Shown here: positions 15,985 through 24,925 of the stretch, piece after piece
How the letters are laid out: every line of letters begins with the position of its first letter
Numbering within the stretch: position 1 is the first letter of the stretch
Assembly: GCA_002387845.1 (NCBI GenBank)
Contig: DGLB01000054.1
Location: 62,001 to 126,000, forward strand
Source: Stenotrophomonas maltophilia
GTDB taxonomy: Bacteria; Pseudomonadota; Gammaproteobacteria; Xanthomonadales; Xanthomonadaceae
DNA length: 64,000 nt
Reading direction: 5' to 3'
Position numbers and translations under genes: made by a program
The notes under the pieces: generated by a model
Database searches by the model: none
The model's input: the letters and a program-made list of their open reading frames with translations, nothing else
What the model was told of the DNA's origin: nothing

Positions 15985-17109
15985 TCAACGGATGGCGGTC
16001 CAGGCGCGGGACCTGGCCGAGGCAATGACGCGATCGACGATCAGCGCCGAGCGCGCGCCGTCCTCGAAGGTGGGCAGGCCCTCGGGCCGTTCGCCCTCAA
16101 TGGCGCGATAGGTGTCGGCGACGAACGCTTCGAAGCAGGTGCCGTAGCCCTGCGCGTGTCCCGGCGGAAACACCGCCAGCCGGCGTTGTTCAGCACTGCC
16201 TGCGCCCGGCCCGCGCACGAAGGTTTCCTCGCGCTGGTCGGGGTGCCCGATCCACAACCGCTCGGCGTCTTCCTGGTTGAAGGCCACGCTGGCCCTTGCC
16301 CCATCGATCTCGAACCAGAGCCGGTTGTGGCGCCCGGCCGAGACCTGGCTGACGGTGAGCGAGGCCAGTGTGCCCGTGCTGGTTTTGAACATGGCGGCGG
16401 CCACGTCCTCGCTGGCGACCGCCTGTTTCGCACCGCCTGCGGCGGGCGTAGTGAAACTCTGCCCGGTAATGGCACCGCGCTCTGCAATCACCGTGGCGAA
16501 CGCCGCGCTGACGTCAACGAAGCGCTCGCCGCCGACCCATTCCACCAGGTCGCACCAGTGCGAACCGATATCGGCGAACACGCGTGAGGTACCGCCCAGT
16601 GTCGGGTCCACCCGCCAGTTGTTGCTGGCCGGGTCCAGCAGCCAGTCCTGCAGGTAGCTGCCGTGGATCAGGTGCAGCGGACCCAGTTCGCCCTGCGCGA
16701 TGCGCGCGCGGGCCTCACGAACCACCGGGTGGTAGCGGTAGACGAAAGGAACCGTGGCGACCAACCCGGTCGAGCGGGCCAGTGCGGCCAACGCCTGGGC
16801 GTCGTCGAGGGTGGTGGCCAGTGGCTTCTCGCAGACCACGTGCTTGCCCGCTTCCAGCGCGGCCTGTGCCATCGCGCGGTGCAGATGGTTGGGCGTGCAC
16901 ACGTGCACGACCTGGACCTGTGGATCGGCCACCACTTCCGCGATATCCCGATAGCCGTGCGGCACGTTCCACGCCTGCGCCACTTCGCGTGCGCGCTCGG
17001 GTGAGGACGCGACCACGCCGCGAACCTCCGCTCCGGCCAGCAACGCCGCGCGGCGATGCACCGCACCGATCATGCCGGTGCCGACGATGGCGATTCCAAG
17101 CTTGGGCAT
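15985..17109 (-). CDS. Gfo/Idh/MocA-family oxidoreductase
   Basis: A 374-residue NAD(P)-dependent sugar oxidoreductase. The nucleotide-binding GTGMIG is at residues 10-15, and the conserved EKP (E94-K95-P96) sits in KHVVCEKPLATT. The C-terminal domain carries GGTSRVFADIGSHWCDL. It is cytosolic. In 3-keto-glucoside pathways members of this family reduce the keto sugar back to a common sugar; that role is inferred from context. It overlaps neither neighbour but is separated by only 12 and 19 bases, so it is co-transcribed with the permease and isomerase genes. Confidence 0.87.
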   Translation of the reverse strand: MPKLGIAIVGTGMIGAVHRRAALLAGAEVRGVVASSPERAREVAQAWNVPHGYRDIAEVVADPQVQVVHVCTPNHLHRAMAQAALEAGKHVVCEKPLATTLDDAQALAALARSTGLVATVPFVYRYHPVVREARARIAQGELGPLHLIHGSYLQDWLLDPASNNWRVDPTLGGTSRVFADIGSHWCDLVEWVGGERFVDVSAAFATVIAERGAITGQSFTTPAAGGAKQAVASEDVAAAMFKTSTGTLASLTVSQVSAGRHNRLWFEIDGARASVAFNQEDAERLWIGHPDQREETFVRGPGAGSAEQRRLAVFPPGHAQGYGTCFEAFVADTYRAIEGERPEGLPTFEDGARSALIVDRVIASARSRAWTAIR

Positions 17110-17121
17110 CGGTCTGTGTCC

Positions 17122-18339
17122 TCAGGGGGCCGTGGAGGCCGCTGCCACGACCGGTCGGTCGCGGAACAGCAGCAGGAAGGCGATCAACACCAGCAGCGCG
17201 ACCCCGGCCGGGAACAGCCAGATCTTTTCCCAGTCCGGACCAGCGGCGGTGGTGTAGTGCTCGACCACCGCGCCGGACAGGAAGGTGCCGATCAACATGC
17301 CCACGCCATAGGTGGCCAGGGTGATGAAGCCCTGTGCACTGCTGCGCGCATCGGGGCCGGCATGTGCGTCGGTATAGATCTGCCCGGTGACAAAGAAGAA
17401 GTCGTAGCAGATGCCGTGCAGCACGATGCCGATCACCAGCAGGGAGAACGCGCCGCCGGCATCGCCGAAGGCGAACATCACATAGCGCACCACCCACGCG
17501 GCCATGCCCACGGCCAGCATCGTTTTCACGCCCAGCCGCACGAACAGGAACGGCATCGCCAGCATCAGCAGCACTTCGGACACCTGGCCCAGCGATTGCA
17601 GGCCGGCCGCGCCGCGCACGCCGAGGTCGTTGAGGTACGGGTTGGTGAAGTTGTAGTAGAACGCCAACGGAATGCAGATGGCGATGGAGGCCAGGAAGAA
17701 CACCAGGTACGAGCGCGACTTCAGCAGCCGCAGCGAGTCCAGCCCGAGGATCCTGCCCAACCCGGCATCACGCTGCTGCGCCAGCGGTGGCGTGTGCGGC
17801 AGGGAGAAGGCATACAGGCCCAGCAACAGCGACGCCAGCGCTGCCATCTGGAAGGTGAGCTCCAGCCGATGCGCCTGCTCCCAGCCCAGCCAGCCGATCA
17901 GCACGCCGGCCACGATCCAGCCAACGCTGCCGGCCACGCGCACCAGCGGGAACTGCTTCTCAGGCGATTGCATGTGCCGCATCGCCACGCTGTTGGCCAG
18001 GGCCAGGGTCGGCATGAACAGCAGCATGTAGCCCATGACGCAGGCGAAGAACGTGTTGAAGTCGGTGGCCGTGGACGCAAACCACATCAGCACGGCACCG
18101 GCCAGGTGCAGCACCCCGAGGATGCGCTGCGCCGCGAAGTAGCGATCTGCGATCAGGCCGACCAGGAACGGGGCCACGATCGCACCGATCGACTGGCTCA
18201 GAAACGCGGTGGCCACCTGGCTGGCGCTGGCCTGCAGCGGGCCTTGCACCAGATAGGTGCCCAGGGTGACGAACCAGGCTCCCCAGATGAAGAACTGCAG
18301 AAACATCATCGCGCCCAAGCGCGACATGGTGTGCGTCAT
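17122..18339 (-). CDS. MFS permease, nucleoside:H+ symporter (NupG) type
   Basis: A 405-residue transporter with about 12 hydrophobic segments that starts RLGAMMFLQFFIWGAWFVTLGTYL, typical of the NupG-like branch of the major facilitator superfamily. In this operon it most likely imports the keto sugar or glycoside product rather than nucleosides. GGGAGGGG precedes the start. It is the second gene of the five-gene minus-strand operon. Confidence 0.82.
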   Translation of the reverse strand: MTHTMSRLGAMMFLQFFIWGAWFVTLGTYLVQGPLQASASQVATAFLSQSIGAIVAPFLVGLIADRYFAAQRILGVLHLAGAVLMWFASTATDFNTFFACVMGYMLLFMPTLALANSVAMRHMQSPEKQFPLVRVAGSVGWIVAGVLIGWLGWEQAHRLELTFQMAALASLLLGLYAFSLPHTPPLAQQRDAGLGRILGLDSLRLLKSRSYLVFFLASIAICIPLAFYYNFTNPYLNDLGVRGAAGLQSLGQVSEVLLMLAMPFLFVRLGVKTMLAVGMAAWVVRYVMFAFGDAGGAFSLLVIGIVLHGICYDFFFVTGQIYTDAHAGPDARSSAQGFITLATYGVGMLIGTFLSGAVVEHYTTAAGPDWEKIWLFPAGVALLVLIAFLLLFRDRPVVAAASTAP

Positions 18340-18366
18340 GGCTACCCCTCCCAGGGCGGTAATGGC

Positions 18367-19419
18367 TCAGAGTCCCAGCAGGTGGCGCAGTGATTCACGG
18401 TCGGCACCGCTGTCGGCAAAATCATCGAACGCACGTTCGGTCACGCGGATGATGTGGTCGCGCACGAAGGCGGCCCCCTCACGTGCACCGTCTTCCGGAT
18501 GTTTCAGGCAGCACTCCCACTCCACGACCGCCCAGCCGGGGAAGTCGTACTGCGCGAACTTCGAGAAGATCGCCTTGAAGTCGATCTGGCCGTCGCCCAG
18601 CGAGCGGAAGCGCCCCGGGCGATCAATCCAGTCCTGGTAGCCGCCGTACACGCCACTGCGCGCGTTGGCACGGTATTCCGCGTCCTTGACGTGGAAGATG
18701 CCGATGCGCTGGTGGTAGCGGTCGATGAAGCCGAGGTAATCGAGTTGTTGCAGCAGCAGATGGCTGGGGTCGTACAGCATCTTGGCGCGCGGGTGGTGGT
18801 CGACCACGTCGAGGAAGCGTTCGAAGGTCGCGCCGTCGTGCAGGTCCTCGCCCGGATGGATCTCGAAGCACAGGTCCACGCCGCACGCGTCGAAGGTGTC
18901 CAGAATGGGCCGCCAGCGGCGTCCCAGCTCCGCGAAGGCTTCGTCCACCAGGCCCGGCGGGCGTTGCGGCCAGGGATAGAAGTAGGGCCAGGCCAGCGCG
19001 CCGGAGAAGGTGGCATGCGCGGTCAGGCCGAGGCGCTGGCTGGCCTTGGCGGCCAGTTTCAGCTGCTCTACCGCCCAGGCCTGGCGGGCTGCGGGATCGC
19101 CGCGCTTGTCTTCCGGCGCGAATCCGTCGAACAGGCTGTCATAGGCAGGATGCACCGCGACCAGCTGGCCCTGCAGGTGGGTGGACAGTTCGGTGATCTG
19201 CACGCCGTGCCCCGCCAGCATGCCGGCGATGTCGTCGCAGTAGGCCTGGCTGCGTGCGGCCTCGGCCAGATCGAACAGGTGGGGGGCGCTGGTCGGCACT
19301 TGTACGCCAGAATAGCCCAGCCCCGCGGCCCATCCGGCCAGCGTGTCGAGCCGATCAAAAGGAGCTGTGTCGCCGATGAACTGCGCCAGGAACAGGGCCG
19401 GACCCTTGAGCGTCTTCAA
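18367..19419 (-). CDS. Cytosolic sugar phosphate isomerase/epimerase-like TIM barrel
   Basis: A 350-residue AP-endonuclease-2-like barrel. LCFEIHPGEDLHD, KMLYDPSHLLLQQLDYLGFI, GIFHVKDAEY and VVEWECCLKHPEDGAREGA carry the acidic and histidine metal ligands typical of this family. I chose TTG at 19419 as start because the family N-terminus (KTLKGPALFLAQF) begins there. The next in-frame start upstream, a TTG at 19440, lies inside the operator. There is no signal peptide, so it works in the cytoplasm beside the oxidoreductase. It is first in the minus-strand operon and directly behind a LacI-type operator. Confidence 0.82.
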   Translation of the reverse strand: MKTLKGPALFLAQFIGDTAPFDRLDTLAGWAAGLGYSGVQVPTSAPHLFDLAEAARSQAYCDDIAGMLAGHGVQITELSTHLQGQLVAVHPAYDSLFDGFAPEDKRGDPAARQAWAVEQLKLAAKASQRLGLTAHATFSGALAWPYFYPWPQRPPGLVDEAFAELGRRWRPILDTFDACGVDLCFEIHPGEDLHDGATFERFLDVVDHHPRAKMLYDPSHLLLQQLDYLGFIDRYHQRIGIFHVKDAEYRANARSGVYGGYQDWIDRPGRFRSLGDGQIDFKAIFSKFAQYDFPGWAVVEWECCLKHPEDGAREGAAFVRDHIIRVTERAFDDFADSGADRESLRHLLGL

Positions 19420-19435
19420 CGTGTTTCGCCCTTGA

Positions 19436-19449
19436 TGCAATCGATTGCA
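19436..19449. promoter_or_regulatory. LacI-family operator between divergent operons
   Basis: TGCAATCGATTGCA, here extended to 16 symmetric bases by flanking A and T, is identical to the site at 10696-10709. It lies 17 bases before the minus-strand operon start and 66 bases before the lacI-type gene. A minus-strand GATAAT (19449-19454) overlapping it could be the -10 box. It probably controls both directions. Confidence 0.82.
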
Positions 19450-19514
19450 TTATCCTAGCAGCGGCTCCCGCAAGACCTGTTGTGCACTGCACAGCGACAG
19501 GAAGAACTAACCGC

Positions 19515-20522
19515 ATGGCAACCATCTACGACATTGCAAAGCACGTCGGCGTCTCGGCCGGGACGGTGTCCCGGGCGCTCTCGCGGCCGGACAAGGTCCT
19601 GCCGGCCACGCGCGCACGCATCGAGCAGGCGGTTGCCGCGCTGGGCTACGTCCCCAACGCGGTGGCCAGGAACCTCAAGACCCAGCGCAGCGGCAAGATC
19701 CTGGTCACCGTGCCCGATATAGCCAATCCGTTCTTCGCGCAGATCCTGCAGGGCGCGGAGGACGCCGCGCAGGCGCTGGGCTACGCGGTGCTGTTGGGGG
19801 ACACCCAGCATCTGCCCGAGCGCGAGGAGCGCTACGCGCAGATGCTCCGGCGCAACGAGGCCGACGGCCTGATCGTGCTTGGGCACCGGCTGCCGCCGAC
19901 GGCGCGCGAGATCGTCCAGCAGCTCGGGGACGCTGCGCCGGTGGTCAATGGCTGCGAGTTTGACCCTGCGGTGGGTATCCCCAGTGTGCATATCGACAAT
20001 GCCGCCGCTGCGCGTGCTGTCATGGAGCACCTGTATGGGCTGGGGCACGAGCGGATCGCCGTGGTCGGCGGGCCGCCGGACAACCCGCTGCATCAGCAGC
20101 GCCTGGAAGGGGTGCGAGGTGCCGCCAGGGCGCGCAAGCGCCTGCGCAGTCTCAGCGTTGCACCGGGTGACTTTTCCCTTGAGTCGGGCCACGCGGCAAC
20201 GCTTGCGTTGCTGGACGGTGCAACCGCACCGACCGCGATCTTCTGTTTCAGCGACCAGATGGCGCTGGGGGCGATCGCCGCCTGCCGCGAGCGGGGCATC
20301 CGCGTGCCGGAGGACCTGTCCATCGTCGGCTTCGATGATCTGGCGTCGTCCCGTTACCTCACGCCGCCGCTGACCACGGTCCGGCAGCCGATGCGGGAGA
20401 TCGGCGCACGCGCGGTCCACCTGTTGCTGGCGCTCATCGATCGGGTGGACGTGCCGCTGCAGCAGACGCTGGAATTTGACCTGATGGTGCGCGGCTCGAC
20501 GGCAGCGGCTGCCGGGGCGTAG
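19515..20522 (+). CDS. LacI-family transcriptional repressor of the sugar locus
   Basis: A 335-residue LacI/GalR regulator. Its N-terminal HTH is ATIYDIAKHVGVSAGTVSRALS with a hinge near YVPNAVARNLKTQ, followed by a periplasmic-binding-like sensor domain ending in IVGFDDLASSRYLTPPLTTVRQP. The start at 19515 follows GGAAGAA. It is divergent from the isomerase-permease operon, and the shared palindromes at 10696 and 19436 are its likely operators, so it would control the whole locus and itself. The inducer is presumably a sugar intermediate of the pathway. Confidence 0.9.
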   Translation: MATIYDIAKHVGVSAGTVSRALSRPDKVLPATRARIEQAVAALGYVPNAVARNLKTQRSGKILVTVPDIANPFFAQILQGAEDAAQALGYAVLLGDTQHLPEREERYAQMLRRNEADGLIVLGHRLPPTAREIVQQLGDAAPVVNGCEFDPAVGIPSVHIDNAAAARAVMEHLYGLGHERIAVVGGPPDNPLHQQRLEGVRGAARARKRLRSLSVAPGDFSLESGHAATLALLDGATAPTAIFCFSDQMALGAIAACRERGIRVPEDLSIVGFDDLASSRYLTPPLTTVRQPMREIGARAVHLLLALIDRVDVPLQQTLEFDLMVRGSTAAAAGA

Positions 20523-20574
20523 TGGCAGCGCTTATGATGTCAGGCATCGTGAGGAGTAAAGGATAGGACATCCC

Positions 20575-22221
20575 ATGCGCTTTACTGTTTCTGTAGTCTT
20601 GGCGGCCGCTTTGGTGGGCAGTCCCGTGATCGCCGTTGCGGCCGAGTCAGTGTATGCGTCGCTGCAGCGGATCCAGCATGACGATGCCACGCACTCCGGC
20701 GTGGAGTCGGTGACCCTTCAACGTATCAAGGTGGATGCCGCTGCGAAGGGCGGCCGCACCGTCACCGTTCAGCCGTTGTGGGCCGAGTATCAGGTGATGG
20801 GGCATGGCAAGCGCCTTGTATCCGACCTCGATCAGCGCGAACCGGGCGTGCAGCCGATGCTGGACGCCTTGGCATCCGGGTTCCGCACCACGGTGTCGGC
20901 CAGGGACGAGGCGAGCGTGCTGGAGCCGGTGAACACGCGCGTCTGGGAGCAGGCGGTGACGGAAATGCCGGACGCAACACAGTGGCAGCTGTCCGGCGAG
21001 AATGTACTGGCCATGCTGCCGCAGCACGGGCCGGGGCAGTGGAAGGTCGGCCAGACCCATCGTCGAACCGCGCAGTCGCAGGCGCACGGAACCGTGGTAG
21101 TGGAACAGAAGGTGGTTGCACTGACCCCGACGGTGGCGGTGGTGGATTTCACCGTGAGTGGAAAGGCGCTGAAGGGCACCGGGCGGCAGGCGGTGCGTCG
21201 CAGCGACGGCATGCCGGTGGAAACCCGTACAACACTGCATCGTGGTGCGGCGCTCGGCTTTCCGGCGACCACCGAAACCAGCCACGTCGCCGACCTGGCC
21301 TACGAACCGTTCCTGGAGCAGATGACTGCCGGGCAGTATCGCCAGCAGGTGGAGGAGCTCACCCGCGAGCTCGCCCTGCCGCCTTACAGTGCGCCAAGCG
21401 GAAATCCCAGCGACTATGCGCCGATGATCGACGCCGCCGGCGAGTTGGAAAGCTGGATGGTGCCGGCCGATGTGTTGCCGGATTTTGAAAAGAGCCTGCG
21501 CTTTGCGCTGCTGCCGGAACAGGAGACCGGCCGGACCACGCTGGCCATCGGTGCCGAAGCCCCTCTGAAGAAGGACGTAAACCCGCGCGATTACGCCGTA
21601 CTGGAGCCAGCACTCACCGTGCGTCCTCTCTCCGTGACCCTGCTCGGGCGCGACGGCCAGCCACTTCCGGGGCTGGAGGCGGTGAGGACGCTGTCTTCGC
21701 TGCAGATGGAGGGACGCCACCAAGTGGCGGAGCGCGCGCCCTCGTTCCCGTTCCGCCTGCCCTTGAACACCACCGAGCAGCAGCGGCAGGCGCTGCACCG
21801 CATCCGCATGACGGTGGATGTTGAAGTTCACCACTGGGTGGGCATGGAGGTCATCAAACCGGGCGAACCCTCCAGGCTTAATCCCAGCGTGCGGATTTCC
21901 ATGCCGGCACCCCATCGGATCACGCTGTTGCAAGACAGGGTCCAGCCGGCCCCAGCGGAGGGCCTATGGACCACGGTGGTACCGTTGGACGCGCAGGGAC
22001 GGGAAATTCCGATCAGGCACCTGGCGGTGGGAGCGTTCCAGAAGAGGGTCGGTGACAGCGAACTTCCGCTGGTCTGGGAGTTCAGCAGCCAGCCGTACCA
22101 CAACGAGCTGGCCGCCGAAGGTCCGGTTGCCGCGCTGCAGTTGCGCCACCATGGCTGGAAAACCCTGCGCCGGGAGTGGGAGTTCTGGCGAGCGGGAGAG
22201 GACGGGAAGCTTCTGGAGTGA
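20575..22221 (+). CDS. Secreted protein of unknown function
   Basis: A 548-residue protein with a clear signal peptide (RFTVSVVLAAALVGSPVIAVAA). I recognise no domain with confidence. The first half has beta-rich segments such as VVEQKVVALTPTVAVVDFTVSGKALKGTGRQAVRRSDGMPVETRTT, reminiscent of DUF6263-like periplasmic proteins that track substrate or buildup terms, but the match is weak. There are no cysteines or catalytic motifs. It starts 52 bases after the LacI gene on the same strand and is probably transcribed separately. Confidence 0.65.
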   Translation: MRFTVSVVLAAALVGSPVIAVAAESVYASLQRIQHDDATHSGVESVTLQRIKVDAAAKGGRTVTVQPLWAEYQVMGHGKRLVSDLDQREPGVQPMLDALASGFRTTVSARDEASVLEPVNTRVWEQAVTEMPDATQWQLSGENVLAMLPQHGPGQWKVGQTHRRTAQSQAHGTVVVEQKVVALTPTVAVVDFTVSGKALKGTGRQAVRRSDGMPVETRTTLHRGAALGFPATTETSHVADLAYEPFLEQMTAGQYRQQVEELTRELALPPYSAPSGNPSDYAPMIDAAGELESWMVPADVLPDFEKSLRFALLPEQETGRTTLAIGAEAPLKKDVNPRDYAVLEPALTVRPLSVTLLGRDGQPLPGLEAVRTLSSLQMEGRHQVAERAPSFPFRLPLNTTEQQRQALHRIRMTVDVEVHHWVGMEVIKPGEPSRLNPSVRISMPAPHRITLLQDRVQPAPAEGLWTTVVPLDAQGREIPIRHLAVGAFQKRVGDSELPLVWEFSSQPYHNELAAEGPVAALQLRHHGWKTLRREWEFWRAGEDGKLLE

Positions 22222-22372
22222 GGGTTGGCGTACCGGGTTTCTGAGTTGTGTGGGGCGATGATGGGTAATCCGGCATCGCGATGACACGAATGGCGTGGCG
22301 CGTCTCAGCCCCTGACGCGTGGGACCAACTGCAGGTACTATCGCCCAACCCGTCACAAAGGAAGGACAGTCA

Positions 22373-22876
22373 ATGAAGCTTTCAGGGAAAGCCGTCGTGT
22401 TGATGGCGGTGTTGTCAGGCGGTTCGGTCCTGGTAGGGTGCACGCCGACACCGACCGGCAAGCAGGCCGGTGCCACCGAGGCACCGACCGATAAGCCCCT
22501 CGCCCTCATCGAGGTCGTGGCACGTCCGGCCGGTGAGCCGGCGGGTGCCTTCGCGCGCCCCACGCATCCGGGCGATACGGTGGAGATCGCGATCCGCACC
22601 GAGGGCGGGACCAAGGGGGCCGATCTGGCGGTCAAGATGATCGCGCTGGCGGATGGCAGCACGGCAGGCACCCGCACGTTGCGGCTCAATGCAGGCAACT
22701 CAGCCACGCCGAAGCTGGAATTCAAGCCGGAAGGGGCCTGGGCCACCGGCCGTTACCTGTTCGAGGTGACCCTCAATGGCAAACTGGCCGGCAGCCAGGA
22801 GCTGGAAATCTTCCCCGCCGACCCCGCCGACCCCGGCGCACCGGCACCGGCACCCGCTTCGGCACCCTCGCCGTAA
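22373..22876 (+). CDS. Small lipoprotein of unknown function
   Basis: A 167-residue protein with lipobox LVGC (C23) after a hydrophobic leader, then an Ig-like beta domain (DTVEIAIRTEGGTKGADLAVKMIAL, YLFEVTLNGKLAGSQELEIF) and a proline/alanine-rich tail. GGAAGGA precedes the start at 22373. It is probably anchored in the periplasm. No partner is evident; it is convergent with the di-heme protein gene. Confidence 0.7.
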   Translation: MKLSGKAVVLMAVLSGGSVLVGCTPTPTGKQAGATEAPTDKPLALIEVVARPAGEPAGAFARPTHPGDTVEIAIRTEGGTKGADLAVKMIALADGSTAGTRTLRLNAGNSATPKLEFKPEGAWATGRYLFEVTLNGKLAGSQELEIFPADPADPGAPAPAPASAPSP

Positions 22877-22883
22877 CCGGCAG

Positions 22884-22910
22884 CGCTCAGCCGCTACGGC
22901 GTGCTGAGCG
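22884..22910. terminator. Hairpin between convergent genes
   Basis: CGCTCAG (22884-22890) and CTGAGCG (22904-22910) form a 7-bp stem spanning the end of the di-heme protein gene. There is no T-run, so terminator function is uncertain. Confidence 0.3.
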
Positions 22911-23916
22911 ACTGCAGGAAGGCCAGCAGGTCGCGACGTTCCTCAACCGTCAGACTGATCGGCTGGCCGCTGGCCAGGCCGCGGTAGTACAGTTCGTGTT
23001 CGATGGCGGCTTCCAGCGTCGGGATGCTGCCATCGTGCATGTAGGGCGCAGTGCGTGCGACGTTGCGCACGCTGGGCGTGCGGAATGCCCCCATGTCCTT
23101 TGGGTCGTACGTCACGGCAAAGCGACCGAGTTCGGCGATTTCTGTGTCGGCCAGGATGACCTTGCCCAGCGGTTCGCCGGCCGCACGCGTCTGGTCGAGA
23201 CGCGCCTGCAGGGTGCGGATGTTGCCGGCGATGCGCTCGAAGCCGACGCTGGCGTGGTGATGGAGACCATCGCTGAAGGGGCTCTGCGCCTCCGTCAGAT
23301 GACAGCTGGCGCACTGCGCCTTGCCCTGAAACAACTGAAGGCCGCGTTGGGCCTGGGCACCTATCAACTCCATGTCGCCGGCCGCCCGCGCACTGTCGTA
23401 CGGACTGGGGCCCGGGTCGAGCTGCAGCAGGTAGCTGGAAAGCGCTTCTGACACGTCGGCTTCGCTGATCTGCAGGCCGAAGAAACGACGGTACTCGGGC
23501 AGCGCGGCTATGTGCAGCATGGCCGCAGACACGCTGTCGTGGCCCATTTCCCTGGGGTTGCCCAGTGGCTGCAGAACGGCTTGCGAAAGCGTGTCTTCGC
23601 GCCCGTCCCAGAACTGTGGGCCGTGCGCTGCCAACCCTATGAGGCTCGGAGAATTGCGGGTACCTTCGCGCCCGAAGGCACCGACCGACCGTGCGCGCGC
23701 ATCGGTGAAGGCATGTGCGGAACTGTGACACGTTGCACAACTCGTCCGGCCATCTGCCCCGAGTCGCACGTCGTTGAAGAGGGTCTCCCCCATCTGTACG
23801 AGCGCGTTGCGCGGCGGTGATGTAATCGTTTCCTCGGGGGTGCACCCGGGCTGCAATCCGGCGATTGCCAGCACCAGCATCCATTTTGCGGAGGCCATCC
23901 CAGTCCTGAGCATCAC
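22894..23916 (-). CDS. Di-heme cytochrome c peroxidase / MauG-like protein
   Basis: A 340-residue protein with two heme-binding motifs, C60-A-T-C63-H64 and C202-A-S-C205-H206, in the spacing of the bacterial di-heme peroxidase/MauG family. Family segments GTRNSPSLIGLAAHGPQFWDGRE and FRTPSVRNVARTAPYMHDG are present. It has an N-terminal hydrophobic leader that may be lipid-attached at C25, though the lipobox is imperfect. It would reduce peroxide or oxidise a protein partner in the periplasm. It is divergent from the short PPC-type gene at 24042. Confidence 0.87.
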   Translation of the reverse strand: MMLRTGMASAKWMLVLAIAGLQPGCTPEETITSPPRNALVQMGETLFNDVRLGADGRTSCATCHSSAHAFTDARARSVGAFGREGTRNSPSLIGLAAHGPQFWDGREDTLSQAVLQPLGNPREMGHDSVSAAMLHIAALPEYRRFFGLQISEADVSEALSSYLLQLDPGPSPYDSARAAGDMELIGAQAQRGLQLFQGKAQCASCHLTEAQSPFSDGLHHHASVGFERIAGNIRTLQARLDQTRAAGEPLGKVILADTEIAELGRFAVTYDPKDMGAFRTPSVRNVARTAPYMHDGSIPTLEAAIEHELYYRGLASGQPISLTVEERRDLLAFLQSLSTP

Positions 23917-24004
23917 CTTCTCTGTCTGCCTTGACAGTGTCTGAAGTGGAACTGTATATCGTCCAGATCGAACGCGCCATTGACGGTGCCCGCAGTTTCA
24001 CGGA

Positions 24005-24020
24005 GTGGCCAGGAGGCCGC
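24005..24020 (+). promoter_or_regulatory. Leader hairpin before the short PPC gene
   Basis: GTGGCC-AGGA-GGCCGC forms a 6-bp stem with a tetraloop 21 bases before the start codon, followed by GGGGTGA. The same structure precedes the two long paralogs at 30195 and 35807. Confidence 0.5.
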
Positions 24021-24041
24021 AAGCTCAGGGGTGAGCTGGAT

Positions 24042-24872
24042 ATGGACGTACATACTCGTTGCAGGGCCGGCGTTGACCGGTGTCGTGTCGTAGTCGATCG
24101 TCGTGGTCATGCCATCCGCCAACGTCTCGCGGTCGGCGTGCTGTGGCTGCTTGCACTGGTCATGGTTGTCCCGGCGTCGGCGACGAGTTACGAGTCCAAT
24201 TACGGTGAAACCTTCCAGGCACGACTCGTCCTGGCGTCAGGCAGCAGCGCACTTGAAGTGGACGGCGCCGTGGCGCAGGGAAGCACGGAGCTTGGCGGGC
24301 AGGAGGTGTTTCTGGCCTTCAATGCCGTTCAAGGCCAACGCCTGGGTGTCGGTCTGTCCTCGATCGCGATCTCCAGCGACAGTTACTTCGTGGCGATGCT
24401 GTACTCGCCGGATGCGCGCAGCAGCAGTGCCATCTGTTACCCGCAGTATGGGGGCTGCGATCTGGAAATGACCGCCACGGCCAGCGGTGTGTATCGGATC
24501 TATCTGCAGCCGGTGTCAGGCGCGCAGAAGATCACCTACACGGCGGCGGTTTCCACCGATCTGCAGGCCCCGCTCGTACGCAACACACCGCTGCCGGTTT
24601 CGCTGGCGCGCGCGGGGCAGAACGGCATTTTCAGTTTCGAGGGCCACGCCGGTGAGTCGCTGCGACTGGGGTTCTCGAACTTCGCCAGCGGCCAGGTCAA
24701 CGGCAGCGCGTACGTGTCGATCATTGGCCTGGATGGCTATGCGCTCACTGCGCTGAACATCTACGACGACTATGAATGGCAACTGCCGGCGCTGCCGGCC
24801 AGTGGCACGTATCGCATCTGGGTCAATCCCACGTATGGCGGCACTTTGAGTACCGATTTGACGTTGCAGTAA
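24042..24872 (+). CDS. Short PPC-type secreted protein, internal-deletion copy
   Basis: A 276-residue exported protein: a long n-region, hydrophobic AVGVLWLLALVMVVPASA, then one beta-rich unit of the type repeated seven times in the genes at 30229 and 35842. The mature part starts ATSY, as in the long paralogs, but jumps at once to SNYGET, which in the 35842 protein lies in its last unit. The distances from SNYGET to GQN (420 bases) and from GQN to the stop (257 bases) equal those in that paralog. So this is an in-frame internal deletion of about 4.7 kb. The unit keeps the paired cysteines (CYPQYGGC). It sits 53 bases before an RHS gene. Its role is unknown. Confidence 0.75.
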   Translation: MDVHTRCRAGVDRCRVVVDRRGHAIRQRLAVGVLWLLALVMVVPASATSYESNYGETFQARLVLASGSSALEVDGAVAQGSTELGGQEVFLAFNAVQGQRLGVGLSSIAISSDSYFVAMLYSPDARSSSAICYPQYGGCDLEMTATASGVYRIYLQPVSGAQKITYTAAVSTDLQAPLVRNTPLPVSLARAGQNGIFSFEGHAGESLRLGFSNFASGQVNGSAYVSIIGLDGYALTALNIYDDYEWQLPALPASGTYRIWVNPTYGGTLSTDLTLQ

Positions 24873-24887
24873 CCGCGAAGCAACCGC

Positions 24888-24903
24888 CCCTCCCGGAAGA
24901 GGG
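24888..24903 (+). promoter_or_regulatory. Leader hairpin before RHS gene 1
   Basis: CCCTC-CCGGAA-GAGGG forms a 5-bp stem directly after CAACCGC, 22 bases before the RHS start. RHS gene 2 has CAACC followed by a hairpin at the same place (41416). Confidence 0.4.
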
Positions 24904-24925
24904 ATGCACTGGAATGGAGCAGAAC

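Noticed and set aside
10758..19440. Inositol catabolism (iol) locus
   Set aside because: The TIM barrels and Gfo/Idh/MocA gene resemble iol genes, but no IolC, IolD or IolB is present and the GMC dehydrogenase, cytochrome and DUF1080 genes fit keto-glycoside use better.
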